DNA from: Ruegeria sp. R14_0
GTDB lineage: Bacteria > Pseudomonadota > Alphaproteobacteria > Rhodobacterales > Rhodobacteraceae
Assembly: GCF_017743975.1 (NCBI RefSeq)
Contig: NZ_JAGHRC010000008.1
Span: 113,331-177,330 of the forward strand
Direction of reading: 5' to 3'
Length of the DNA stretch: 64,000 nt
Shown one piece after another: positions 49,339 to 58,262 of the stretch. The stretch's first letter is position 1. Each line of letters opens with the position of its first letter. The notes beneath the pieces are model-generated. The model was not told the DNA's origin and ran no database searches. It worked only from the letters and a program-made list of their open reading frames with translations. The position numbers and the translations under genes are program-made.

Positions 49339-51336
49339 ATGGTCAAACAACGGACAGCAATGGTCTTTTCGGACCCGGCAGTGACACCTAGCGAAACCCT
49401 GCCGCAGGTTTTGCTCGCGCGAGCGACATCTACACCGACCAAACTCGCGGAACGGCACAAGCGCCTGGGTATCTGGCGTGAGTTCACCTGGGCCGATGTT
49501 CTCGACAGGGTTCGCGCCTTGGCTCTCGGGTTGGAGAACCTGGGCTTGTCGGCCGGCGAATCCGTCATGATGATCGGCGAAAACGAACCCGAACATTTCT
49601 GGGCTGAATACGCGGTGCAGTCGCTGGGTGGTAAGGTTCTTTCCGTCTATCCGGATCAGACCGCCGAGGAGATCCTCTATCTGGCTGAGGATTCCCAGAC
49701 GCGGATATTCCTGGCGCAGGATCAGGAGCAGGTCGATAAATGCGTCGAGATCTCTGGCACGTACTCGGGTGCGTTGGCGATCGTTTACTGGGACGATTCC
49801 GGCCTGTGGGGCTATGATCATCCCCTGTTGCATTCCTTTGAAAGTGTAAGCGCGGCAGGACGTCAGATCCACGCCAAGGAACCAACCAGATTTGAAGAAC
49901 ACGTAAAACGTGGACGGGCGGATGATATCGCGTTGCTGTCCTATACGTCGGGGACCACCGGAAAGCCCAAGGGTGTGGTCATCAGCCAACGCTATCTGTT
50001 CGACAACTGTTCGCGGGTGATGGGGGCGGTCGATATCGCGCCGGGCACCGAATACCTGACCTATATTTCCCCCGCCTGGGTAACTGAACAGATTTTCGGC
50101 CTTTCGATCGGACTGCTCGCGCCCATGGTCGTCAACTTTCCCGAAGGCCCCGAGGATGTGCTTGCCAACATCCGCGAACTGGCGGTTGACGCCCTGGTGT
50201 TCAGCCCGCGGCAATGGGAAAACCTTGCCTCGATCGTTCAGGCCCGGATGCTGGGCGCGGGCAAGTTTCGCAATGCGATGTACGACTGGGGTATGAAGGT
50301 TGGCCGCGACGTTCATGTCGAACGGCTGGAAGGGCGAAAGCCCAGGCTTGCCGCGCGCCTGCAGCTTCCCTTTGCCGAGGCGCTTGTGCTGCATCACCTG
50401 CGCGACAATCTTGGCCTTGGTAAGGCCAAAAACGCAATGAGCGGCGGCGCCCTGATGGCGCCAGACGTTTTTCGTATGTTCCACGCGATGGGGGTTAAGC
50501 TGCGCAACGTGTATGGCGCGACCGAAATCGGCCTTTTGACCGCGCATGTCGGCGAAAGCTATCAGCTGGAAACCAGCGGCAGTTGGATGCAAAGCAACAA
50601 GAACTACGGCGAACCGCTAGAATACAGGGTTTCGGACGAAGGGGAGCTTCAGGTGCGTGGCGGATCGGGCTTCGGTGGCTATCACGGCAAGCCCGAGAAG
50701 ACCGCCGAGGAGCTGACCGAAGACGGTTGGTACAAAACCGGTGACGCGGTGTCGATGACCGACAGTGGCGAACTTTTGTTCTTTGACCGCGTCAAGGACA
50801 TGCGCCGTTTGGCAAACGGGCACAGCTATCCGCCGCAATTCATCGAGACGCGGTTGCGCTACAGCCCCTATATCAAGGATCTCATGACGCTGGGCGACGA
50901 AACCCGAAACTTCGTCAGCGCGTTGATCAATATCGATATGGAAGTCCTTGGCCGCTGGGCGGAAGAGAACAATATCAGCTTTTCGACCTACACCGATCTG
51001 TCGCAAAAAACCGAGATTCTGGAACTTATAAAAAGCGAAGTGGCGCGCATCAATGCGCTTTTGCCCGAAGGCTCACGCCTGGAGCGGTTTGCGAATTTCC
51101 CAAAGGAACTCGACCCGGACGAAGGCGAGTTGACCCGCAGCCGCAAGCTTCGGCGTGCCTTTCTGGAAGAGCGATATGCCAAGCTTGTCGATGCAATCTA
51201 TGGCGGCGACAACCAGACTGACCTTGAGATCGCCGTGACCTATCAGGATGGACGCCAAGGCGTGCTCAAAGCCACGGTTCGCATATCGGACGTCAAAAAC
51301 GCATCGAAGGCTGCCAGCCGGCAGTCGCAAAATTAG
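49339..51336 (+). CDS. Long-chain acyl-CoA synthetase-like ligase within the importer operon
   Basis: This 665-residue AMP-forming ligase is of the FadD15/long-chain type. Motifs: LSYTSGTTGKPKGVV, NVYGATEIG, DGWYKTGDAV, DRVKDMRRLANG and the late lysine region TRSRKLRRAFLEERY. It lies between the ATPase and permease genes, 4 bases from the former. Ligases in this position are known in importer operons for aromatic or fatty acids, where CoA activation traps the incoming substrate. Confidence 0.9.
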   Translation: MVKQRTAMVFSDPAVTPSETLPQVLLARATSTPTKLAERHKRLGIWREFTWADVLDRVRALALGLENLGLSAGESVMMIGENEPEHFWAEYAVQSLGGKVLSVYPDQTAEEILYLAEDSQTRIFLAQDQEQVDKCVEISGTYSGALAIVYWDDSGLWGYDHPLLHSFESVSAAGRQIHAKEPTRFEEHVKRGRADDIALLSYTSGTTGKPKGVVISQRYLFDNCSRVMGAVDIAPGTEYLTYISPAWVTEQIFGLSIGLLAPMVVNFPEGPEDVLANIRELAVDALVFSPRQWENLASIVQARMLGAGKFRNAMYDWGMKVGRDVHVERLEGRKPRLAARLQLPFAEALVLHHLRDNLGLGKAKNAMSGGALMAPDVFRMFHAMGVKLRNVYGATEIGLLTAHVGESYQLETSGSWMQSNKNYGEPLEYRVSDEGELQVRGGSGFGGYHGKPEKTAEELTEDGWYKTGDAVSMTDSGELLFFDRVKDMRRLANGHSYPPQFIETRLRYSPYIKDLMTLGDETRNFVSALINIDMEVLGRWAEENNISFSTYTDLSQKTEILELIKSEVARINALLPEGSRLERFANFPKELDPDEGELTRSRKLRRAFLEERYAKLVDAIYGGDNQTDLEIAVTYQDGRQGVLKATVRISDVKNASKAASRQSQN

Positions 51337-51351
51337 GGGAGGTCGGCGACA

Positions 51352-52236
51352 ATGGTCTATTTCATAAATGACATCATAACCGGGGCTTTGATCGGCCTGC
51401 TGTATGCATTGGTGGCCATGGGGTTCGTGGTGATTTACCGGGCCAGCAAGGTGTTCAACTTCGCTCAGGGTGAACTGGTGATCATCGGCGGTTTCATCGT
51501 CTGGTTCACGACGATGCAGGCAGGGCTTAGCCTGTGGTTGTCGATACCCCTTTCGCTGGTTCTGGCCGGGCTGGTCGGGTACGCAATCGAACGAATTTTC
51601 TTGACAAAGCTGATCGGTGAATCGGTCTTTTCGATGGTCATGGTCACGGTTGGCCTGCTGATCCTGTTGCGCGGTCTGGTGCTGCTTGTGTTCGGTCCCG
51701 CCGTGCGGCCCTTCCCGATCATTTTCCCACTGAAGCCCCTGTTCGTCGGCGATATGCTGATCCCGATGAACCTGCTGATCGGCGGGATCATCACCATTGT
51801 TGCCGCTGTCGGCCTGTCGTGGTTCTTCAACCGGACCCGGTCGGGCCTGCGGATGACCGCAGTGGCGGAAGATCACGTCGTCGCATCCTCGATGGGCATT
51901 TCGGTCAAGGGTTCGATTGCCTTTGCCTGGGTTCTCGGGGCAATCCTGTCCACGATTGGTGCAATGATCTTTCTCAGCGGCAAGTCGCTGACCTTTCTGG
52001 CCTCGGATATCGGGTTTGCCGCGCTGCCGGTGGCATTGTTTGCCGGGTTGGAATCTATCGGCGGGCTGATCCTGGCGGGTGTGATCATCGGTGTCGCCCA
52101 GAGCCTGACCACCAACTACCTTGATCCGTTGATCGGCGGCTCACTTGGCAGTGTCGTGCCTTACATCATCATGCTCGCCATCCTACTGATCCGGCCCACC
52201 GGCCTGTTCGGCTGGCGCACAATCGAGCGGGTGTAA
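51352..52236 (+). CDS. ABC importer permease, LivH type
   Basis: This 294-residue inner-membrane permease has about eight hydrophobic segments, FNFAQGELVIIGGF near residue 38 and the coupling segment RMTAVAEDHVVASSMGI. It forms the translocation path with the LivM-type protein. GGGGAGG precedes the ATG. LivH-like proteins with this spacing serve amino acids, amides, short organic acids and aromatic acids. Confidence 0.92.
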   Translation: MVYFINDIITGALIGLLYALVAMGFVVIYRASKVFNFAQGELVIIGGFIVWFTTMQAGLSLWLSIPLSLVLAGLVGYAIERIFLTKLIGESVFSMVMVTVGLLILLRGLVLLVFGPAVRPFPIIFPLKPLFVGDMLIPMNLLIGGIITIVAAVGLSWFFNRTRSGLRMTAVAEDHVVASSMGISVKGSIAFAWVLGAILSTIGAMIFLSGKSLTFLASDIGFAALPVALFAGLESIGGLILAGVIIGVAQSLTTNYLDPLIGGSLGSVVPYIIMLAILLIRPTGLFGWRTIERV

Positions 52237-52239
52237 ACC

Positions 52240-53292
52240 ATGGATCCTTCCGGCATTTTTTCCACAAGCTATCGCAGTGACAGACGTGTTGTCCGGACGC
52301 GCTGGCAGGCGCTTGCCCTGGTCGTTTTCATGGCTCTGATGCTGGCAGCACCCTATCTGGTGAGCGGGCGCATCATCGCCATCCTGAACATGATGCTGAT
52401 CAGCGCCGTCATTGCTGTCGGGCTTCAGATCTGCACCGGTTATGCGGGCCAGATCAACCTGGGCCAGGCGGCGTTCATGGGGGTCGGGGCCTATACGGCT
52501 TCGATACTGGCCTCCAAGACCGGTCTGACATTCCTGCTGACGATTCCCCTGGCCGGGATCTCGGCCGCCCTGTTCGGTTTTCTCTTTGGCCTGACTGCGG
52601 CACGGATCAAGGGATTTTACCTGGCTCTGACCACGATTGCGGCGCAGTTCATCTTTCACTTTGCCGTCCTGAACCTGCCATCGAGCTGGATGGGCGGGTC
52701 AAACGGGATCACCGTCCCGCCGGCAGAACTTTTAGGACTGCGCTTTGTCGGCGAGTCTTCTCAGTTCTACCTGAATCTTGCAGTCGCGGCAATCATGATC
52801 GCGGGCGCGTTCGGGATCGTGCGATCCCGCTTTGGCCGCGCATTTGTGGCGGTCCGGGACGACGACGTGGCAGCGGGGATCATGGGGATCAATGTCGCGG
52901 CCACAAAGGCGAATGCCTTTCTGATCGGAGCGTTCTATGCCGGCGTCGGCGGGGCGCTGTGGGCCTATCTGATCCGCTTTGTCGGGGTGGATCAGTTCAC
53001 CCTGTTCCATTCGATCTTCTTCGTGGCAATGATCATCGTCGGCGGCATGGGCTCGATCGTGGGGGCTCTGGTCGGGGTCTTCGTCATCCGCATCATTCAG
53101 GAAATCATCGCGACGGTTGGCCCCAATATCGCCGAGTCGGTGTCCTTTCTTGGCGGCGATATCGTGTTCGCCGGCATGAATGTCGTTCTTGGCGGCGTGA
53201 TCGCGATGTTCATGATCCTTGAACCCAAGGGGCTGATGCACCGCTGGAACATCCTGAAATCATCATACCGTATCTGGCCGTTTCCTTACTGA
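52240..53292 (+). CDS. ABC importer permease, LivM type
   Basis: This 350-residue membrane protein has about ten hydrophobic segments, with GYAGQINLGQAAFMGVGAY (about residues 67-85) and the coupling motif AVRDDDVAAGIMGI typical of LivM. It starts 3 bases after the LivH-type gene. N-terminal 30 residues are cytoplasmic and basic. Confidence 0.92.
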   Translation: MDPSGIFSTSYRSDRRVVRTRWQALALVVFMALMLAAPYLVSGRIIAILNMMLISAVIAVGLQICTGYAGQINLGQAAFMGVGAYTASILASKTGLTFLLTIPLAGISAALFGFLFGLTAARIKGFYLALTTIAAQFIFHFAVLNLPSSWMGGSNGITVPPAELLGLRFVGESSQFYLNLAVAAIMIAGAFGIVRSRFGRAFVAVRDDDVAAGIMGINVAATKANAFLIGAFYAGVGGALWAYLIRFVGVDQFTLFHSIFFVAMIIVGGMGSIVGALVGVFVIRIIQEIIATVGPNIAESVSFLGGDIVFAGMNVVLGGVIAMFMILEPKGLMHRWNILKSSYRIWPFPY

Positions 53293-53324
53293 TCTGGGGC
53301 GGCATTCAACCTGGGAGGAAGAAC

Positions 53325-54563
53325 ATGACATACCAAACGAAACGGGGGCTTCGCGGCTTTCTGGCAGCGGGCGCCATGGCCGTCGCGGCGACCATGCCTT
53401 TGAAAGCGAAGGCCGAAGAGATCTATAATCTGGCCCTGCTGTCGGACTTTTCCGGCCCCTATGCTGACATCATGCCCATTCTGGCCGGCGGACGCGAAGC
53501 CGTGTTCACCTGGTGGAATGAAACCCGAGGTCAGGACCTTGGCGTCACGCTGAACTACAAGAATTACGAAACCCGCTATGACGCGGCACAGGTGGCAAGT
53601 CTCTGGCCCGGGATCAAATCGGAACTGGACCCGATTGCGGTTGTCGGGCTCGGCGGGCCTGACGTGGCGGCTCTTTCCGAACGCCTGCCGGAAGACAAAA
53701 TTCCGATGTTCATGGCGACAGCGGCCTACGGTTTTGCCTGGCAGCCGGATGCCTGGATTTTCAACCCACGCCCGACCTACTCGCACGAAAGCGCGGGCTT
53801 TCTGAACTGGATGCGTGAACAGCGCGGCGGAGACGAACCGTTCAAGGTTGCAATCCTCGCCTCCGAAGCCTCGCCTGCCTATGTCGACATGGCAAAGGGC
53901 CTTGAACTCTATGCCGAAGAGCACCCCAAAGAGATCGACCTCGTAGAGGTCATTTATACCGAGGTGCAACCCACCGATCTGACGGGGCAAATGCGCCGCG
54001 TTGTACGGGCCGGGGCCGAGGCGCTGATTATCCAAACGAACACCTCTATCGTGGTTGCCGCGAAACGTGGCCTGCAGGCCAATGGGGCGAACATCCCGAT
54101 CATGATGAGTTCGCATAACGGTCTTCCAGCCTCGGGGGCGGCACTTGGCGGCCTTGAGCAACTGGAGGGAGACTTTGAAGCCTACGGCATGGCGATTGCG
54201 GCCGATGAGGACACTCCCGCGCGACAATTCTACGAGACATTGGTTACAGAGTACGGGCTCGAGGCACCTTGGAACGTCGTGACAGCAATGGGTGTGTCGC
54301 AGGGTCTTTATACCGTGACCGTGATCCAGCACGCGATCGAGGCGAACGGCGCCGAAGGACTGACCGGCGAGAAAGTACGCGAAGCCCTCTTTGCTCAAAC
54401 GATCACGACCGAAGAAACCCACGGCTTTCTTCCCTCCCTCACGTTTACTCCCGAAGCGCCTTTTCCATTGGAAGGCCTCAAAGTGAATGTCGGGACCGTC
54501 AAAAACGGGAAAATCACCATCGAAGCGACCGGCGTCGATATTCCTGAAGTCAAGAAATGGTGA
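53325..54563 (+). CDS. ABC importer periplasmic substrate-binding protein
   Basis: This 412-residue LivK-type (type I fold) binding protein has a signal peptide of about 30 residues (basic start, LAAGAMAVAAT core, cleavage after AKA) and then IYNLALLSDFSGPYADI. It captures the substrate in the periplasm. Binding-site residues do not identify the ligand. GGGAGGAAG precedes the ATG. A hairpin directly after the gene may raise its expression over the downstream ATPase. Confidence 0.9.
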   Translation: MTYQTKRGLRGFLAAGAMAVAATMPLKAKAEEIYNLALLSDFSGPYADIMPILAGGREAVFTWWNETRGQDLGVTLNYKNYETRYDAAQVASLWPGIKSELDPIAVVGLGGPDVAALSERLPEDKIPMFMATAAYGFAWQPDAWIFNPRPTYSHESAGFLNWMREQRGGDEPFKVAILASEASPAYVDMAKGLELYAEEHPKEIDLVEVIYTEVQPTDLTGQMRRVVRAGAEALIIQTNTSIVVAAKRGLQANGANIPIMMSSHNGLPASGAALGGLEQLEGDFEAYGMAIAADEDTPARQFYETLVTEYGLEAPWNVVTAMGVSQGLYTVTVIQHAIEANGAEGLTGEKVREALFAQTITTEETHGFLPSLTFTPEAPFPLEGLKVNVGTVKNGKITIEATGVDIPEVKKW

Positions 54564-54571
54564 ACCAAACT

Positions 54572-54593
54572 GGGCACCGCATCAGCGGTGCCC
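54572..54593. terminator. Intercistronic hairpin after the binding-protein gene
   Basis: GGGCACCGC-ATCA-GCGGTGCCC has perfect 9-base arms, 8 bases after the stop. No T tract. Such hairpins often stabilise binding-protein mRNA and partly attenuate the following genes. Confidence 0.6.
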
Positions 54594-54624
54594 GTCCTTA
54601 TCCTCAGCCCCGGGCAATACGACC

Positions 54625-55416
54625 ATGCTGGAACTCAACAACGTAGAAGTGACATATTCCGATGTCATCCTGGCGCTCAAAGGCGTGTCCATGACAGTGC
54701 AGGAAGGTCAATGTGTTGCGCTGCTGGGCGGCAATGGCGCGGGCAAGAGCACGACACTCAAGGCCATCTCGGGAACGCTCAAATCCGAGGATGGCAACGT
54801 CTCGGCGGGGTCCATCATTCTGGACGGCACCCCTGTTCAGAACATGGAAGCGTCGAAGGTTGTGAAGAACGGCCTGATCCACGTAATGGAGGGCCGGCGC
54901 GTGCTGCGTCATCTGACGTCTGAGCAAAACCTGATCGTGGGCGGGCATATGGTGCCCAACGCCGCCGAGCTGAAAACCCGGCTGGATCATGTTTATACCC
55001 TGATTCCGCGGCTTGCGGACCTGCGCAACCGCACCGCGGGCTTCATGTCCGGCGGCGAACAGCAACTGTTGCTGATCGGCCGGGCTATGATGGCCAAGCC
55101 CAAGATCATCGCGATCGACGAGCCGTCCCTGGGACTGGCGCCGATGATGATCCGGGATGTCTATGACGTTCTCAAGCAGCTCAAATCCGAAGGCACCACC
55201 TTTTTCCTGGTCGAACAGAACAGCGCAGCAGCGCTGTCCATCGCCGACTATGCCTATGTGATGGAAAACGGACGGATCGTGATGGACGGCCCGGCAGACA
55301 AGCTCGCCGACAATGAGGACATCAAGGAATTCTACCTTGGCGTTACCGCGTCCGGCGAACGAAAGAGCTATCGCGACATCAAACATTATCGCCGCCGCAA
55401 GAGATGGCTGGGATAG
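54625..55416 (+). CDS. ABC importer ATPase, LivF type
   Basis: This 263-residue ATPase starts LELNNVEVTYSDVILAL and has Walker A GGNGAGKST, signature MSGGEQQLLLIGRA and Walker B IIAIDEPSLGLAP, with VEQNSAAALSIADYAYV typical of LivF. The C-terminal 20 residues (KHYRRRKRW) form an unusual basic tail. The ATG at 54625 has only a weak ribosome site, so output may depend on the upstream gene. Confidence 0.9.
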   Translation: MLELNNVEVTYSDVILALKGVSMTVQEGQCVALLGGNGAGKSTTLKAISGTLKSEDGNVSAGSIILDGTPVQNMEASKVVKNGLIHVMEGRRVLRHLTSEQNLIVGGHMVPNAAELKTRLDHVYTLIPRLADLRNRTAGFMSGGEQQLLLIGRAMMAKPKIIAIDEPSLGLAPMMIRDVYDVLKQLKSEGTTFFLVEQNSAAALSIADYAYVMENGRIVMDGPADKLADNEDIKEFYLGVTASGERKSYRDIKHYRRRKRWLG

Positions 55417-55429
55417 GAAGGGAACTGAA

Positions 55430-56218
55430 ATGAGTGAATTGCTTGCCATCAAGGAACGCACCGCTTTCGTGACCGGGGCCGGTCAGGGCGTGGGCCGTCA
55501 GGTCGCGCTGTATCTGGCGGAACACGGCGCGGGTGCTGTTGTCGTCAACGATTTCCATGCCGACCGGGCACAGAGCGTTGCCGCAGAAGTGGAAGCCGCC
55601 GGGGCAAAGGCGCTGCCGCTGGCCTTCGATGTCTCGGATTTCGATGCCGTCCGCGCGGCGTTTGCCGAGGCGCAGACCGCCTTTGGCGGCGTGGATATTC
55701 TGGTCAACAACGCAGGCAATGCCGGGCCGACATCGGGGCTGGACGATCTTGTTCCGTTCTGGGAATCCGATCCCGCCGAATGGCGCCGCTGGATGGCCAC
55801 CAATTTCGACGGGGTTCTGAACTGCACCCGACACGCCATGCCCCTGATGGTCAAGGGCGGCTATGGCCGCATCGTAACCGTCATTTCCGATGCCGGTCGC
55901 GTCGGCGAACCGCATCTGGCGGTTTATTCCGGGGCCAAGGCCGGCGCGGCGGGCTTCATGCGGGCAATTGCCAAGGCCGGCGGCCGGTTCGGGATTACCG
56001 CGAATTGCGTCGCTCTGGGTGGCACAAGAACCCCGGCGGTTGCCGACCTGATCCCGGATGAAGCGACCGAGAAGCGGGCCTTGTCGCAATATGTGATCCG
56101 CCGTCTGGGCGAACCGGAAGATCCCGCCGGAATGATCCTGTTTCTCTGCTCTGATGCCGCCAGCTGGATCACCGGCCAGACCTATCCGGTGAACGGGGGA
56201 TATTCCTTTGCCTGCTGA
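55430..56218 (+). CDS. SDR-family dehydrogenase at the end of the importer operon
   Basis: This 262-residue SDR has TGAGQGVG, VVVNDF, VNNAG, SDAGRVG and YSGAK. SDAGRVG and the general layout resemble the BadH-like protein at 23955. It probably oxidises a hydroxyacyl-CoA with NAD+. GGAAGGGA precedes the ATG at 55430. Position in the importer operon suggests a role in the first steps after uptake. Confidence 0.87.
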   Translation: MSELLAIKERTAFVTGAGQGVGRQVALYLAEHGAGAVVVNDFHADRAQSVAAEVEAAGAKALPLAFDVSDFDAVRAAFAEAQTAFGGVDILVNNAGNAGPTSGLDDLVPFWESDPAEWRRWMATNFDGVLNCTRHAMPLMVKGGYGRIVTVISDAGRVGEPHLAVYSGAKAGAAGFMRAIAKAGGRFGITANCVALGGTRTPAVADLIPDEATEKRALSQYVIRRLGEPEDPAGMILFLCSDAASWITGQTYPVNGGYSFAC

Positions 56219-56230
56219 CCGCAAATGTGG

Positions 56231-56255
56231 GTGGGCTCCGTCAAACGGAGCCCAC
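56231..56255. terminator. Bidirectional terminator hairpin between convergent genes
   Basis: Perfect 11-base arms GTGGGCTCCGT and ACGGAGCCCAC with a 3-base loop. It overlaps the stop codon of the leftward CoA-transferase gene and lies 12 bases past the SDR stop. No T tract follows in either direction. Confidence 0.6.
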
Positions 56256-57344
56256 TGCAAGAACGCTGTCAGTGTCAGCGCCCAGCTCTGGCGGCAGGCC
56301 AGGCGTCGCACATTCGAAATCGTCGAATTTCAGAGGTTGGACGAGGAATGTCTCGGTCTTGCCGCCTTCATGCGCAATCGTGCGCAGCAACTGCCGCGCA
56401 CGAACATGCGGGTCGTCCAGCGTTTCGACCAGCGAATTGACCGGTCCCCATGGCACGCCCGCCTTGTCCAGAAGATTGCCCCATTCGGCGCGCGTCTTGC
56501 CCACCATGACCGCCGCGATCTCTTCGCGGAGCGCGTCTTTGCGGGCGACACGGTCGCGGCCTGTCAACGGCGCAAGATCCGCTCTGTCGATCACATCGCA
56601 GAACGGTTGCCAGAACCAGTCCTCATGCGCGATGGACAAGGTCATGAGCTTGCCGTCTTTACAGGTGAACACGCCATAGCCCGGCTCGGCGATGAACTCG
56701 CCCAGCGGCGTGCCGTTGGCGGCCGGAACGAGGAAAGCGGTCAGCATGGAAACCACCGCATCCGACATCGAGACATCCACATAACGCCCCTGCCCCGTCC
56801 GCTGGCTCGACACCACCGCCGACAGGATTGCGATCGCCGCGAACAGCGCCGCGCCAACATCCGCCAGCGGGATCGCGGGCACGGCACCGGGCTGCCCGGC
56901 ATCGGCCTGTTCGGCCAGCAGGCCCCCAACGCCCTCATAGCTCAGGTCATGCCCCGCCCTGTCACGGTAAGGGCCGTCCTGCCCGTAGCCCGAAATCGAC
57001 ACATATACCAGCTGTGGGTTGACCCGGCGCATGTCTACGAACCCGGCACCAAGGGCTGCCAGTTTGCCGGGTCGGAACCCTTCGACGATAACATCCGAGT
57101 CCTTGGCCAGACCGCGAAACCGTGCCAACCCCTCGGCGGATTTCAGGTCAAGCGCCACGCTGCGCTTGCCGCGATTCAGAGCCCGAAACAGCGGCGGAAA
57201 CTGCCGGGCCGGATCGCCGACGCCCGGTCGTTCGATCATGATCACCTCGGCCCCCATGTCCGACAACAGCATGGTCGCATAGGGACCGGGGAATTGTTCG
57301 GCGAGGCTGAGGATTTTCAGGCCGGCCAGGGGTGCGTTGCTCAT
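56241..57344 (-). CDS. CaiB/BaiF (class III) CoA-transferase
   Basis: This 367-residue family III CoA-transferase has LSLAEQFPGPYATMLLSDMGAEVI at the start (shown in parts: FPGPYATMLL, DMGAEVIMIE), then RGKRSVALDLK, GHDLSYEGVGG, whose Asp is the probable catalytic carboxylate, and GQGRYVDVSM. It moves CoA between carboxylic acids without ATP. Start at 57344 with GGAG seven bases upstream. The gene is alone on its strand and divergent from the next operon; it offers an alternative to the ligases for substrate activation. Confidence 0.9.
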   Translation of the reverse strand: MSNAPLAGLKILSLAEQFPGPYATMLLSDMGAEVIMIERPGVGDPARQFPPLFRALNRGKRSVALDLKSAEGLARFRGLAKDSDVIVEGFRPGKLAALGAGFVDMRRVNPQLVYVSISGYGQDGPYRDRAGHDLSYEGVGGLLAEQADAGQPGAVPAIPLADVGAALFAAIAILSAVVSSQRTGQGRYVDVSMSDAVVSMLTAFLVPAANGTPLGEFIAEPGYGVFTCKDGKLMTLSIAHEDWFWQPFCDVIDRADLAPLTGRDRVARKDALREEIAAVMVGKTRAEWGNLLDKAGVPWGPVNSLVETLDDPHVRARQLLRTIAHEGGKTETFLVQPLKFDDFECATPGLPPELGADTDSVLAVGSV

Positions 57345-57457
57345 ATCGGGCTCCAATGTTCGGTTTATCCGCGTGCGGGTCCGCCTCATAGCAGCGCAAA
57401 TTGCTGGAAATGACAAGTTGAAAATGGCATAATATCCATATCTTTCAGGAGCTTACC

Positions 57458-58246
57458 GTGATTGAAGCCAAGCAAACGCTATCCGTCGAACGGATAGCCC
57501 GAACCGAATGGATCACCTTCCAGCGGACCGACCAGTTAAACGCCATGTCCACGCAGATGCTGCGCGAGATGACAGATGTGCTGGAAGCGGCGATGGCAGA
57601 CGACGCGGTGCGCGCGATCGTCCTGACCGGTTCGGGCCGGGCGTTCTGCGCCGGCGCCGACCTGAAAGAGGTTGCCGGCGCCAAACATGCGCCCGGCGAA
57701 CCGGATCTTCTCGACCTCGTCGATCACACGTTTGGACTGATGCGACATGGCCCCAAACCCATGATCGCCGCCGTGAACGGGCTGGCCATGGCGGGCGGTC
57801 TGGAAATGGTGATGGCCTGCGATCTGGTCTTTGCCGCCGAAAGCGCGCAGATGGGCGACGCACACTCCAATTTCGGGGTCTTTCCCGGAGCAGGCGGTGC
57901 GGCGGTCCTGCCGCGCAGGATTGGCCTGAACCGCGCGAAATACCTGCTGTTCTCGGGCGAGAACGTTTCGGCGCGGGACATGATGGACTGGGGGCTGGTC
58001 AACAAGGTCGTCGCGGACGAAGACCTGCGCGACGCGGTGCAGACCTTTACCGACAGACTGGCAGACAAAAGCCCGGCGGTTTTGCGCCGTATGAAGGCGG
58101 TTGCCAACCGATCAATGGACGTGGACGGAACCGCCGCCCTGTCCGAAGAGATGCTGAACCTGCGCGCGCACATGCGGTCCTGGGACATGCACGAGGGCCT
58201 GTCGGCGTTCAACGAAAAGAGAAAACCGCAGTTTCGCGGATACTAG
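57458..58246 (+). CDS. Enoyl-CoA hydratase/isomerase
   Basis: This 262-residue crotonase has FCAGADLKEV and MAGGLEMVMACD, with the first catalytic Glu; the second motif reads GDAHSNFGVFPGAGG, lacking the usual Glu, like the protein at 36675. GTG is the start codon at 57458, 6 bases after AGGAG. It is first in a three-gene operon with thiolase and acyl-CoA dehydrogenase, a compact beta-oxidation unit. Confidence 0.88.
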   Translation: MIEAKQTLSVERIARTEWITFQRTDQLNAMSTQMLREMTDVLEAAMADDAVRAIVLTGSGRAFCAGADLKEVAGAKHAPGEPDLLDLVDHTFGLMRHGPKPMIAAVNGLAMAGGLEMVMACDLVFAAESAQMGDAHSNFGVFPGAGGAAVLPRRIGLNRAKYLLFSGENVSARDMMDWGLVNKVVADEDLRDAVQTFTDRLADKSPAVLRRMKAVANRSMDVDGTAALSEEMLNLRAHMRSWDMHEGLSAFNEKRKPQFRGY

Positions 58247-58262
58247 ATCAGGAGGACAAACG

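Noticed and set aside
49312..50592. A 426-codon minus-strand frame
   Set aside because: It is antisense to the long-chain ligase gene and has no domain signature.
57345..57457. Operator between the CoA-transferase and crotonase genes
   Set aside because: Short inverted repeats such as ATGG...CCAT occur, but none matches the CTAACA-NN-TGTTAG site or has convincing length.
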